From the NCBI GenBank assembly GCA_013215565.1, contig JABSQV010000056.1, positions 1-58,978 of the forward strand: DNA of 58,978 bases, in the 5' to 3' direction. The position numbers and the translations under genes were made by a program. The notes under the pieces were generated by a model. The model ran no database searches. It was given only the letters and a program-made list of their open reading frames with translations, and was not told the DNA's origin. Position 1 is the first letter of the stretch. The number at the start of each line of letters is the position of its first letter. Positions 32,780 through 41,038 of this stretch are shown piece after piece. The stretch comes from Myxococcales bacterium. Its GTDB lineage: Bacteria; Myxococcota_A; UBA9160; SZUA-336.

Positions 32780-32783
32780 CGAG

Positions 32784-34520
32784 TCAGGATGCGTCGGGCT
32801 CGGATACGACCGTGGTTTCCTCGCTCACCCGCAGGATCTCCTCGACAGTCGTCTCTCCGGCCAGCACCTTTGAAGCGCCGTCTTCTCGCATCGTGCGCAT
32901 GCCCCCGCGCACCGCCTGCTCGCCGATGGTCTTCGAGTCGATGCCCCGTGTCACCAGCGGCCGGATTAAATCGTCCATCTCGAGAATCTCGAAGATGGCG
33001 GTCCGGCCTCGATAGCCCTTGTGGTTGCAGCTGTCGCAGCCGACCGCGCGGTAGATCGGCTGGGTCGCCAGCGCTTCGGGAGCGACCCCGAGTTCCCGGA
33101 GTTCGGAGGCGTCAGGCGTGTGTGGCTCGCGGCAGTTCTTGCAGAGCCTGCGGACCAGCCGCTGGGCCAGCGAGGCCGAGAGCGAGGAGGCGATCAGGAA
33201 AGGTTCGACGCCCATGTCGATCAGACGCGTGACCGCGCCCGCGGCATCATTGGTGTGAATGGTCGAAAAGACCAGGTGACCGGTCAGGCTGGCCTGAATC
33301 GCGATCTCGGCGGTCTCCAGGTCGCGGATCTCGCCCACCAGGATGACGTTCGGATCCTGGCGCAGGAACGAACGCAGCCCCGACGCGAACGTGAGTCCAA
33401 TCTGCGGACGCACCTCGATCTGGGCGATGCCGTCGAGCCGAATCTCGACCGGTTCTTCGATCGTCAGGATGTTCTTTTCCCGCGAGTTGATGTCGCTCAG
33501 CGCCGCGTAGAGCGTGGTGGTCTTGCCCGAGCCGGTGGGGCCGGTGACCAGCACGATCCCGTTGCTGCGGCGGATCAGGCGGCGCAGGGTCTTTTGGTGT
33601 GCCTCGGCCATACCGATCCGGTCGATGCGCAACAGTTCCTGGCTGCGAGGAAGCAGCCGCAGGACCAGCCGCTCGCCGTACTGGGTCGGGATCGAAGACA
33701 GGCGTACGTCGTAATCGCGGCCCGCGATCTTGAGCACGATCCGGCCATCCTGGGGGAGCCGCTTCTCGGCGATGTCGAGCCCGCCCATGATCTTGACCCG
33801 CGATGCAACCGCCTGTTGCATCTCCTTCGGCAGCGGCCGGACGGGTTCGTAGAGCATGTCGTCGGTGCGGAAACGCACCACCAGTTCGCGTTCGTGCGGT
33901 TCGATGTGAATGTCGCTCGCGCGTTCCTTGACGGCCTGCTGGAGCAGGGAGTTCACCAGACGGATGATGGGGCCCGAGGACTCGTTGACCTCGAGCAGAT
34001 CTTGCGGCTCATCGATGATCTCCATCGCCAGTTCGTCGAGATCCTCGGTCGTGAACTCCTCGCGCAGTTCGTCGGCGGAACTGGCGCGGTCGTAGACGCT
34101 GTTGATGCAGCTGAGAATCGTGCGCCGGGGGACCAGCACCGGCTCCAGGAGCAGCCCTGGAAAGAGCAGGCGCAGGTCGTCGAGCGGCTCGATCAGCAGC
34201 GGATCGGAGAGGGCCAGCTGGAGGCTCGTCTCGTTGCGCGCGAGCAGGATCAGGTGGTGGGTTTTCGCAAATCCGATCGGGAGTTTGCTCGCGAGTTCGG
34301 CGTCGACGTCTTCGTGCGAGAGGGATCCCCGAAAGGGCAGCCCGTACACGCGGCCCAGCGCCTCGAGCAGCTCCGGCTCTCGTACGAGTTCGAGCTCGAG
34401 CAGTGCCTCGGTCAGGCTCCGGCCCGACTCCGCCTGCGCGGCGCTCGCGCGGTCGAAGTCGGACTCGCTGAGCGGAGTTGCCTCGACCAGGGCACTGCGG
34501 AGTTCGCGGGATGCTTCCAC
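32784..34520 (-). CDS. gspE: Type II secretion ATPase E
   Basis: 578 residues from a GTG at 34520, 10 bases after the gspD stop; the longer open frame runs into gspD and is rejected. An N1E/MshEN-like region (about 10-130) precedes the ATPase: GPTGSGKTTT (327-336), the Asp box NILTIEEPVE, Walker B PNVILVGEIRDLETAE and the His box. A zinc knuckle with CKNC and CDSC pairs follows, typical of T2SS ATPases. It drives pseudopilus assembly. Confidence 0.96.
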   Translation of the reverse strand: MEASRELRSALVEATPLSESDFDRASAAQAESGRSLTEALLELELVREPELLEALGRVYGLPFRGSLSHEDVDAELASKLPIGFAKTHHLILLARNETSLQLALSDPLLIEPLDDLRLLFPGLLLEPVLVPRRTILSCINSVYDRASSADELREEFTTEDLDELAMEIIDEPQDLLEVNESSGPIIRLVNSLLQQAVKERASDIHIEPHERELVVRFRTDDMLYEPVRPLPKEMQQAVASRVKIMGGLDIAEKRLPQDGRIVLKIAGRDYDVRLSSIPTQYGERLVLRLLPRSQELLRIDRIGMAEAHQKTLRRLIRRSNGIVLVTGPTGSGKTTTLYAALSDINSREKNILTIEEPVEIRLDGIAQIEVRPQIGLTFASGLRSFLRQDPNVILVGEIRDLETAEIAIQASLTGHLVFSTIHTNDAAGAVTRLIDMGVEPFLIASSLSASLAQRLVRRLCKNCREPHTPDASELRELGVAPEALATQPIYRAVGCDSCNHKGYRGRTAIFEILEMDDLIRPLVTRGIDSKTIGEQAVRGGMRTMREDGASKVLAGETTVEEILRVSEETTVVSEPDAS

Positions 34521-34530
34521 GGCGCCTGCC

Positions 34531-36975
34531 CTAGGGCTCCACCAGGATGCTGGGTGCCATCCCGGTTTCGACCTGCACCTCGCGCGCGGCGCGTTCGGCG
34601 TCCTCGAGTTCGACGAAGGGCCCGAGTTGCACGAGGTGGCGAACGCCCGCAGGGCCGGGGCGGGAGTAGAGGGTGCCGTCAAAGCCGCTTGCGATCAGCG
34701 ACTCGAGCAGCGCCACCGCGGCCGCCGGGTCCTCGAACTCGGCCACCTGGATCAGGTAGCGGGCCCCCTCGATGCCGCTGCGGGCCGCCATTTCCGCGAG
34801 GCGCTCGCGTTCGCGCGTCAGGCTTTCCTCTCGCAGCTTCGGAAGGTCGCCCACCGGATACCGTCGCTCCAGCGTCTCGATGTTGCGGCGCACCGGGTTC
34901 GGATCCTGCGGCAGATCCAGCCCGGCTCGGAGCGCCGCCTGGCGCGCCTGCCTTTCCTTCTCGTCGCGCTGTAGCGACGCGGCGGAAAATTCTCGGAAGC
35001 GCTCGCGGTTCTCGATCGTGAGCTGCCTCAGGTCGTCGGGATGGCGCACGATGCGAGGACTCAGCACGACCAGCAGGTTTTGCTTGATGGTCGTGAGTGT
35101 CTTGCTCTTGAAGGCCCAACCGAGGATTGGGATGTCGCCCAGGAACGGGACTTTCGAGATGGATTCCAGCTGATTGTCGTCCAGAATCCCGCCGATCATG
35201 ACGGCCTCGCCGTCTTTCACGAAAACGACGTTGTCTACGGATCGCTTTGCGGTTGATACACCCGCGTTCGTGCCCGCGTTCGTGTTTGCGCTTCTTTGCT
35301 CGTTTTGAGGAAGGATCCGACTCACCTCCTGGAAGACCTCGAGGCGAATCATGTCGCCCTCGCTGATCTGCGGCGTGACACGCAGGGTCACGCCGACATC
35401 CTGTCGGGAGAAGGTGGTCGAGGTGTTGAAGCCCCCGCTCGTGGTGCCCGTCCCTGATGGCGTCGTCACGCTTCCGGTCGGGATCGGGATGTTCGTGGCA
35501 ACGACGATCTCGGCGGACTCGTTGTCCGCAGTCAGGATGATCGGAGCCGAGATGATATTGGCGTCAGCGTTTTTGGCGGAGGCGGTGATCAGTCCCTGGA
35601 TGACCGACTCCCCGTTCACACTGGAATCGCTGAGGATTGCCGTCGTAAGGCTTCCTATTTTGCCGCCGGTCACCGGGAATCCGGCGGGTGCTGAGGTTGC
35701 GAGCGACAGCGTCCCGGCCCCGCCGAGGAGGGTGTTGAAGATGAACCCCATGCCGAGTTCGGTATCGTCGTTGACGATCACGTCCATGATCAGCGCCTCG
35801 ACCATCACCTGGGGTCGCCGCGTGTCGAGCGCCTCGATCACGCCGCGGAGCATGCCGTAGCCCTCGGCGCTGGCCTGGATGATCAGCGAGTTCGTGGGCG
35901 CATCGGCGGTGACTTTCATGCCCTCCTCGAGCTCGGCAACGGTCGCGCTCTGCCCCTTGGCTCCGGCCGCGGAGGGCCGGCCCGGGGCTGTCCCCACCAG
36001 GCTCGCGAGCGTGGCCGCCATCTCCTCCGCGTCGGCGTTCTGCAGTCGGTGTACGTGGAGCCGGCCGCTGCCCTGGCGCTCGTAGTCGAGCAGCAGGATC
36101 AGGTCCTGGATCTGTTGGAGTTGCGCCGCGGTCGCGATCACGATCAGCGAGTTGGTGCGGTCGTCGGTGATGAAGCGCGGCGCTCCGGCCTCGCCGATCA
36201 CGCCCTGGTTCGCCGCGGCGGCCGCAGCGGCCTGTGCCGCGCGGCGGGCTCGCGCGGGCGTGGTCGCGGCCCGGCCCGGTGGCCCCCCCTTCGGATCTTC
36301 GAAGATCTGCTGGAGGTGGCCGGCCAGGGTGCCCGCGTCCGCGTACTCCAGCGGAATGATCCGGATCTGCTGCTGGTGGGTCTCGACGTCGATCGCACGG
36401 ATGATCGAGAGCAGGCGCCGCACATTGGCGGCCGTGTCCGACAGGATCAGGGTGTTGGTCGGGGCGTAGGCCACCATGTTGGCATCCGGCGACATCAGGG
36501 GCTGGATCGTGCTCCGGACCAGATCGACTTCCACGAAGTCGAGCGGGATCAGACGGGTCACGTAGAGATCGCGGTTGGGGATCCAGCCGTCCTCGATCCC
36601 GTCGAGCGAGCCCGCCTTGGCTTCGCGCGTGGGCATCACCTTGAGGATTCCGCTCGGGCCTTCGACCGTCGTGAAGCCCTTGATGTTGAGCATCGATTCG
36701 AACACCCGGTAGGCCTCCTCGAGCCCGACCGCGTGGGGCGAGATCACGGTGACGCGGCCCCGCACGCGCTCGTCGTAGAGGAAGTTCTTGCCCGTGAGCT
36801 CGGCGATCACCTGGATCACGTCAGTGATGTCTACGTCTTCGAAGTCGAGCATGATGGTGGGCTCGCCTTCGGGGCCCGGCGGACCCGGCCTGGGCGCGTT
36901 CAGCTGAGCCGCCGCCGCACCCGCCCCCAGCAGCAGGATCCAGAACAGAAAGGCCGGTCGCGCGCGCTGCCTCAT
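34531..36975 (-). CDS. gspD: Type II secretion secretin D with C-terminal SPOR-like domain
   Basis: 814 residues. A signal peptide ends near AAAAQ (residue 24), then N0 to N3 domains (MLDFEDVDITDVIQVIAELT; repeated NTLIL/NSLIV strands) and the secretin barrel (RPQVMVEALIMDV to VPFLGDIPILGWAF). After the barrel comes a charged linker and, at about residues 740-812, ARYLIQVAEFEDPAAAVAL to RHLVQLGPFVELEDAERAAR: two-strand, two-helix repeats typical of a SPOR fold. SPOR domains bind glycan strands lacking stem peptides. The usual C-terminal pilotin-binding S domain is not evident. Confidence 0.95.
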   Translation of the reverse strand: MRQRARPAFLFWILLLGAGAAAAQLNAPRPGPPGPEGEPTIMLDFEDVDITDVIQVIAELTGKNFLYDERVRGRVTVISPHAVGLEEAYRVFESMLNIKGFTTVEGPSGILKVMPTREAKAGSLDGIEDGWIPNRDLYVTRLIPLDFVEVDLVRSTIQPLMSPDANMVAYAPTNTLILSDTAANVRRLLSIIRAIDVETHQQQIRIIPLEYADAGTLAGHLQQIFEDPKGGPPGRAATTPARARRAAQAAAAAAANQGVIGEAGAPRFITDDRTNSLIVIATAAQLQQIQDLILLLDYERQGSGRLHVHRLQNADAEEMAATLASLVGTAPGRPSAAGAKGQSATVAELEEGMKVTADAPTNSLIIQASAEGYGMLRGVIEALDTRRPQVMVEALIMDVIVNDDTELGMGFIFNTLLGGAGTLSLATSAPAGFPVTGGKIGSLTTAILSDSSVNGESVIQGLITASAKNADANIISAPIILTADNESAEIVVATNIPIPTGSVTTPSGTGTTSGGFNTSTTFSRQDVGVTLRVTPQISEGDMIRLEVFQEVSRILPQNEQRSANTNAGTNAGVSTAKRSVDNVVFVKDGEAVMIGGILDDNQLESISKVPFLGDIPILGWAFKSKTLTTIKQNLLVVLSPRIVRHPDDLRQLTIENRERFREFSAASLQRDEKERQARQAALRAGLDLPQDPNPVRRNIETLERRYPVGDLPKLREESLTRERERLAEMAARSGIEGARYLIQVAEFEDPAAAVALLESLIASGFDGTLYSRPGPAGVRHLVQLGPFVELEDAERAAREVQVETGMAPSILVEP

Positions 36976-37868
36976 AGATCCTCCGGACCGAGTTCGATCG
37001 TGACCCGTTCTCCGTCCCGGTCCACCTCGACCAGGATTCCGACCGATAGATCTGCGTTGCGCATCTGCTGCAGGGTGCTGGCGGCGTCCGAGAGTTCAAC
37101 TCCGTTCAACGAGATCAGGACGTCTCCGTTCTGGAAGCCCGCCTTCTCGGCCGAACTCCCCTTGCGGAGGCGCGTGACCGAGTAGGCGCCCGGCGAGTCG
37201 TCTCCCCCAGGCAGGCGAACCAGCCGCGCCTGAGAGAGCAGTCCGCCCTGACCGAGGAGCCCCGCGGGCAGGCGCGCCCTAGGAGGGCTTTTCGCCACGG
37301 TCGGAACCGCCGGGGCCGGAGCCGGCTTCCGGGCGCGCTTGGCCCGGGCGGCCGCCGCCAGCGAGCCGATCCGCTGTCGCTTCGGCCTGGCCTTGGACGC
37401 CGCGGCCTTCGGGTTTTCGGGGGGCACGATTTCCTCGAGCTTGCCCTTGTTCATCACGACCACCCGGCTGCGATCGATCGAGTCCACAGTCGCCCCGAAC
37501 AGCGGATCGCCCACGCGGACCACCATCTTTTTACCCGACACCTTGCTCTCCAGGATCGCCAGCGACTCGTCGATCTCGTCGGGCGAAGTGGCCGTGCCGA
37601 CCAGCCGGACGGCGAAGGCACTCTTGCTGATCTTGACCGGGGGCGGCGCTACGGGTGCGGGTTCCTGCGCCGTGTGGAACAGGTCGCGGCTTGTGATGAC
37701 GCGATAGGCCTCCAGCGTCTGCTCCTCGCGCGCCTGGTTTTCGAGCGGCGGCAGCGCGATGTCGGGGGTGTCGCTCCCTTGGACCAGCGTGCGGCCCATG
37801 CCGTAGCCGAGCCAGAGCGCCGCAATCACGAGGCCCACCTGGATCGCGACCAACGCCTGACCTAGCAT
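36972..37868 (-). CDS. gspC: Type II secretion inner-membrane protein C with PDZ domain
   Basis: 298 residues from an ATG at 37868; its stop overlaps the gspD ATG. One N-terminal helix (residues 4-25), an HR domain with FAVRLVGTATSPD and ESLAILES, a basic Ala/Pro/Lys-rich linker and a C-terminal PDZ domain (AGFQNGDVLISLNGVEL). GspC links the inner-membrane platform with the GspD N0 domain and helps select substrates. It is the first gene in the operon; in the 187 bases to the divergent gene at 38056 I see a weak inverted repeat but no clear promoter. Confidence 0.93.
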   Translation of the reverse strand: MLGQALVAIQVGLVIAALWLGYGMGRTLVQGSDTPDIALPPLENQAREEQTLEAYRVITSRDLFHTAQEPAPVAPPPVKISKSAFAVRLVGTATSPDEIDESLAILESKVSGKKMVVRVGDPLFGATVDSIDRSRVVVMNKGKLEEIVPPENPKAAASKARPKRQRIGSLAAAARAKRARKPAPAPAVPTVAKSPPRARLPAGLLGQGGLLSQARLVRLPGGDDSPGAYSVTRLRKGSSAEKAGFQNGDVLISLNGVELSDAASTLQQMRNADLSVGILVEVDRDGERVTIELGPEDL

Positions 37869-38055
37869 CCCCGCCCCCCAAACGCTCCCACCCCCTCAGG
37901 GTGGCGCAGGGTGACGCGATCCTCAATGATTCCCCGCATTCGGGCCCTGGTTTCCGGCGAGTCTGTCGCCCCGGCCAGCGCCATTCTGAATTTACCCTGC
38001 TGCCTTCCCGCTTCGGCAGGCGGGAGCTGCCGGTTTAGGAGCGTGGCGAATTCGC

Positions 38056-38607
38056 GTGGCACTTTCGAAGGCTCCCTCGACTGAGACCCCGCCCGGGCGG
38101 CGGGTATTCGCGGCTCGACGGGCTGGGCGGCGCGCCGCTGGACTCCTGCTCGGGGCCGGGTTGGTGGCCGGGATCGGGCTCGCGGCCGATCCGGAGTTGC
38201 GCCACGCGGCACTCCGCCGGCTGCTCTTCGGGGGACCTCTGATCGAGCTACGCTCGCCGCTCGCGGGCTCCCGGCTGGCTCCGGGCGGGATCTACGTCGC
38301 TGCAGGGTTCCCGCTCCCGGATCGCAGCCTGGCCGAAACACTGCGCGTAGAGCTGAATGGTCGGCCCGTCACGGCCGAGTTGAGCCGTGGCCGGAGCGGG
38401 GTCCTGGGTTCGGTGCGGGGAGGGGTCGAGGGCGAGAACCGGCTCGAAGTCTCGATCTTCGGGCGGGCCTGGTGGGGGGGCGCCCACTACGAGGACCGCG
38501 TCGAGATCGTGTTCCGCATGGGCCCGAGCTTCTGGCTCGATCGCGCCCGCCGGCTTGACAGGCCCGGGTCTGCGCCTAGCTTGCGGCCCGTTGCGGCGTT
38601 CCCGTAA
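38056..38607 (+). CDS. Membrane-anchored protein with possible Ig-like fold
   Basis: 183 residues from a GTG at 38056. A basic N-terminus and a helix at about residues 25-45 suggest a signal anchor. The rest is beta-rich: LIELRSPLAGSRLAPGGIYV, then LRVELNGRPVTAEL, resembling bacterial Ig-like or glucodextranase-B type domains, but no catalytic motif. No family recognised. The gene lies between divergent gspC and dnaK; the dnaK promoter candidate sits in its 3' end. Confidence 0.6.
   Translation: MALSKAPSTETPPGRRVFAARRAGRRAAGLLLGAGLVAGIGLAADPELRHAALRRLLFGGPLIELRSPLAGSRLAPGGIYVAAGFPLPDRSLAETLRVELNGRPVTAELSRGRSGVLGSVRGGVEGENRLEVSIFGRAWWGGAHYEDRVEIVFRMGPSFWLDRARRLDRPGSAPSLRPVAAFP
38555..38582 (+). 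promoter_or_regulatory. Candidate promoter for dnaK operon
   Basis: TTGACA (38555-38560) and TAGCTT (38577-38582) are separated by 16 bases, placing the transcript start near 38589 and a leader of about 58 bases before dnaK. The -35 is a perfect match, the -10 moderate. No CIRCE element or sigma-32 -10 box is evident nearby. Confidence 0.4.
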
Positions 38608-38646
38608 CTATCTGATTTGACTCGAATATAGCGGGGAGTTTGGGAA

Positions 38647-40536
38647 ATGGGAAAGGTGATTGGAATCGACCTTGGAACCACCAATTCCGTGGTCGCGGTC
38701 CTCGAGGGCGGCGAGCCCAAGGTGATTGCGAACGAGGAGGGGGGCCGGACCACGCCCTCGGTCGTGGCATTTACGAAAGATGGCCAGCGCCTCGTCGGCC
38801 AGATCGCGCGGCGTCAGGGAACCACGAACCCCGAAAACACCGTCTTCTCGATCAAGCGCTTCATGGGCCGCAAATTTGACGAGGTGACCGAGGAGATGAG
38901 GCTGGTTCCCTACAAGGTGAATCGAGGGAAGAGTCAACTCGCGGTGGTGGAGTGCCTGGGGAAGGAATACACGCCGCCCGAGATCTCGGCCATGGTGTTG
39001 CAGAAGCTCAAGTCCGCCGCCGAGGCGTATCTGAGCGAGGACGTGAAGCAGGCCGTGATCACGGTCCCCGCGTACTTCAACGATTCGCAGCGGCAGGCGA
39101 CCAAGGATGCCGGGACGATTGCGGGCCTCGAGGTGCTGCGGCTGGTTAACGAGCCCACCGCGGCCTCGCTGGCGTACTCGCTGGAGACGAAGACCGATCA
39201 AAAGATTGCGGTCTTCGACCTAGGCGGAGGAACCTTCGACATCTCGATCCTGGAGGTCGGTGACAGCACCGTCGAGGTCCGGGCGACCAGCGGCGACACG
39301 CACCTGGGCGGTGACGACCTGGACGATCGCGTGATCCGCTACCTGGTGGACGAGTTCAAGAAGGACCAGGGACTGGACCTCGCCGAAGACCCGATGGCCA
39401 TGCAGCGCCTCAGGGAGGGTGCAGAGAAGGCCAAGATCGAACTTTCGAGCGTGACCGAGACCGAGATTAACCTGCCCTACATCACCGCTGACCAGGCGGG
39501 CCCCAAGCACCTGAACCTGCGCCTCACGCGCGCGAAGTTCGAGCAACTCGTCGACGACCTGCTGAACCGCGTCCTGGTGCCGTGCAAGCAGGTCTGTGCG
39601 GACGCGGGACTCGCCCCTGGGGAAATCGAGGAGGTCGTCCTGGTCGGCGGCTGCACGAGGATTCCGCGGGTACAGCAGATGGTCTCCGAGTTCTTCGGCC
39701 GGGAGCCGAACCGCGGCGTGAACCCGGACGAGGTCGTCGCCGTCGGTGCGGCAATCCAGGCCGGGGTTCTGTCCGGCGACGTGAAGGACGTGCTGCTGCT
39801 CGACGTCACGCCGCTTTCCCTGGGCATCGAGACCCTCGGCGCGGTCGCGACCAAGATCATCGAGCGCAACACCACCGTGCCCACCAAGCGCGCCCAGACC
39901 TTTTCGACCGCGGCCGACAACCAGCCGCAGGTCGAGATCCACGTGGTTCAGGGCGAGCGCGAAATGGCGGCAGACAATCGCAGCCTCGGACGGTTCAACT
40001 TGGAGGGGATTCCGCCCTCGGCACGCGGGGTCCCCCAGATCGAGGTGACCTTCGACATCGACGCGAACGGAATTCTCTCCGTTTCGGCCGTGGACAAGGC
40101 GACCGGCAAGCAGCAGTCGATCCAGATCGAAGGCTCCAGTGGCCTCGAAAAATCAGAGATCGAACAGATGGTTGGCCAGGCCGAGGCACACGCCACCGAG
40201 GACAAGGAACGGCGGGAGCGCATCGATACCCACAACAGTCTGGACAGCATGGCCTATGAAGCCAAAAAGACGGTTGATGAGCACCGCCAGAAGATCCCGG
40301 TTGCAGATCTGAACCAGGCGGAGAGCGCGATCGAAAGCGCCAGGTCGATGCTCGAGAAAGAAGACGCTTCGGTCGAGAATCTGAAGCGTGAGGCCGACCA
40401 ACTACAGGCAGCGCTTCACAAGATCAGCCAGGCGCTCTACGAGCAGCAGCCGGAGGCCCCGCCCGCTGAAGATGCGGCGGCCGGGGGAGGCGAAGCGGAC
40501 GACGTGGTCGACGCAGACTATACCGAGGAGAAATAA
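38647..40536 (+). CDS. dnaK: Chaperone DnaK (Hsp70)
   Basis: 629 residues with an ATG after GGGAAA. Actin-type ATPase motifs [26 protein letters not shown] and [15 protein letters not shown] are all present, the substrate domain begins near [13 protein letters not shown], and the protein ends in a Gly/Asp/Glu-rich tail ([11 protein letters not shown]). It refolds client proteins with DnaJ and GrpE, which are not in this window. Here it heads a run with hsp20 and lon rather than grpE-dnaJ. Confidence 0.97.
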   Translation: MGKVIGIDLGTTNSVVAVLEGGEPKVIANEEGGRTTPSVVAFTKDGQRLVGQIARRQGTTNPENTVFSIKRFMGRKFDEVTEEMRLVPYKVNRGKSQLAVVECLGKEYTPPEISAMVLQKLKSAAEAYLSEDVKQAVITVPAYFNDSQRQATKDAGTIAGLEVLRLVNEPTAASLAYSLETKTDQKIAVFDLGGGTFDISILEVGDSTVEVRATSGDTHLGGDDLDDRVIRYLVDEFKKDQGLDLAEDPMAMQRLREGAEKAKIELSSVTETEINLPYITADQAGPKHLNLRLTRAKFEQLVDDLLNRVLVPCKQVCADAGLAPGEIEEVVLVGGCTRIPRVQQMVSEFFGREPNRGVNPDEVVAVGAAIQAGVLSGDVKDVLLLDVTPLSLGIETLGAVATKIIERNTTVPTKRAQTFSTAADNQPQVEIHVVQGEREMAADNRSLGRFNLEGIPPSARGVPQIEVTFDIDANGILSVSAVDKATGKQQSIQIEGSSGLEKSEIEQMVGQAEAHATEDKERRERIDTHNSLDSMAYEAKKTVDEHRQKIPVADLNQAESAIESARSMLEKEDASVENLKREADQLQAALHKISQALYEQQPEAPPAEDAAAGGGEADDVVDADYTEEK

Positions 40537-40573
40537 CGGCAGCCGGGCAGCGCCCGGCGCCGGACCCTCCACG

Positions 40574-41038
40574 ATGAACGTGATCAAGGGAAAGATCGCC
40601 CGCGAGCTGGCCGCGATCGAGGAGCAACTCGATCGGGTGCTCGATCACTCGCTCGGCCCGGCCTTCCGGGTCGGGGCGCGCGCGGACCGCTTCCGCCCCG
40701 CCGTCGACGTGTTTCACGCCGAAGAGGCGGTGGTCGTGCGGGTCGATCTGGCCGGCGTCGCCGCCGAGGACGTCCGCCTCGTAGTGGACGGAGAATTTCT
40801 GCAGATCTCGGGTCGGCGCAGGCCCGGGTACGAGGAACCGCCGCGCCGACACATCCACATGGAGATCTCGCAGGGGGCCTTCGAGCGGGTGATTCGCCTG
40901 CCGGGACGCTACGATCCCGACCAGATCACGACCTCGCTCGCCCAAGGATTGCTCACGATCCGTCTCCCCGCAAAGAGCGCACGGACTCGCCGAATTCCGG
41001 TCGAGTTTCCGGACGGCGACAAAGGAACCTCCCGGTGA
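40574..41038 (+). CDS. Small heat-shock protein (Hsp20/alpha-crystallin)
   Basis: 154 residues from the ATG at 40574. The central domain (FRPAVDVFHAEEAVVVRVDL, then GVAAEDVRLVVDGEFLQISG) is alpha-crystallin, and the late AQGLLTIRLP motif precedes the basic end; an RRIPVE segment replaces the usual IxI. It holds unfolding proteins for DnaK. The frame reaches back into dnaK and the internal ATG is preferred. Its stop overlaps the lon start. Confidence 0.93.
   Translation: MNVIKGKIARELAAIEEQLDRVLDHSLGPAFRVGARADRFRPAVDVFHAEEAVVVRVDLAGVAAEDVRLVVDGEFLQISGRRRPGYEEPPRRHIHMEISQGAFERVIRLPGRYDPDQITTSLAQGLLTIRLPAKSARTRRIPVEFPDGDKGTSR

Noticed and set aside
33021..35021. A 666-codon open frame on the plus strand opposite gspE and gspD
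   Set aside because: It is the antisense of two clearly conserved genes; composition is Arg/Asp-rich as expected for a shadow frame.
36049..37185. Long plus-strand frames opposite gspD/gspC
   Set aside because: Third-position GC of the real genes generates stop-free antisense; no ribosome site or domain.
38608..38646. CIRCE operator before dnaK
   Set aside because: No TTAGCACTC/GAGTGCTAA inverted repeat or near match is present in this leader.
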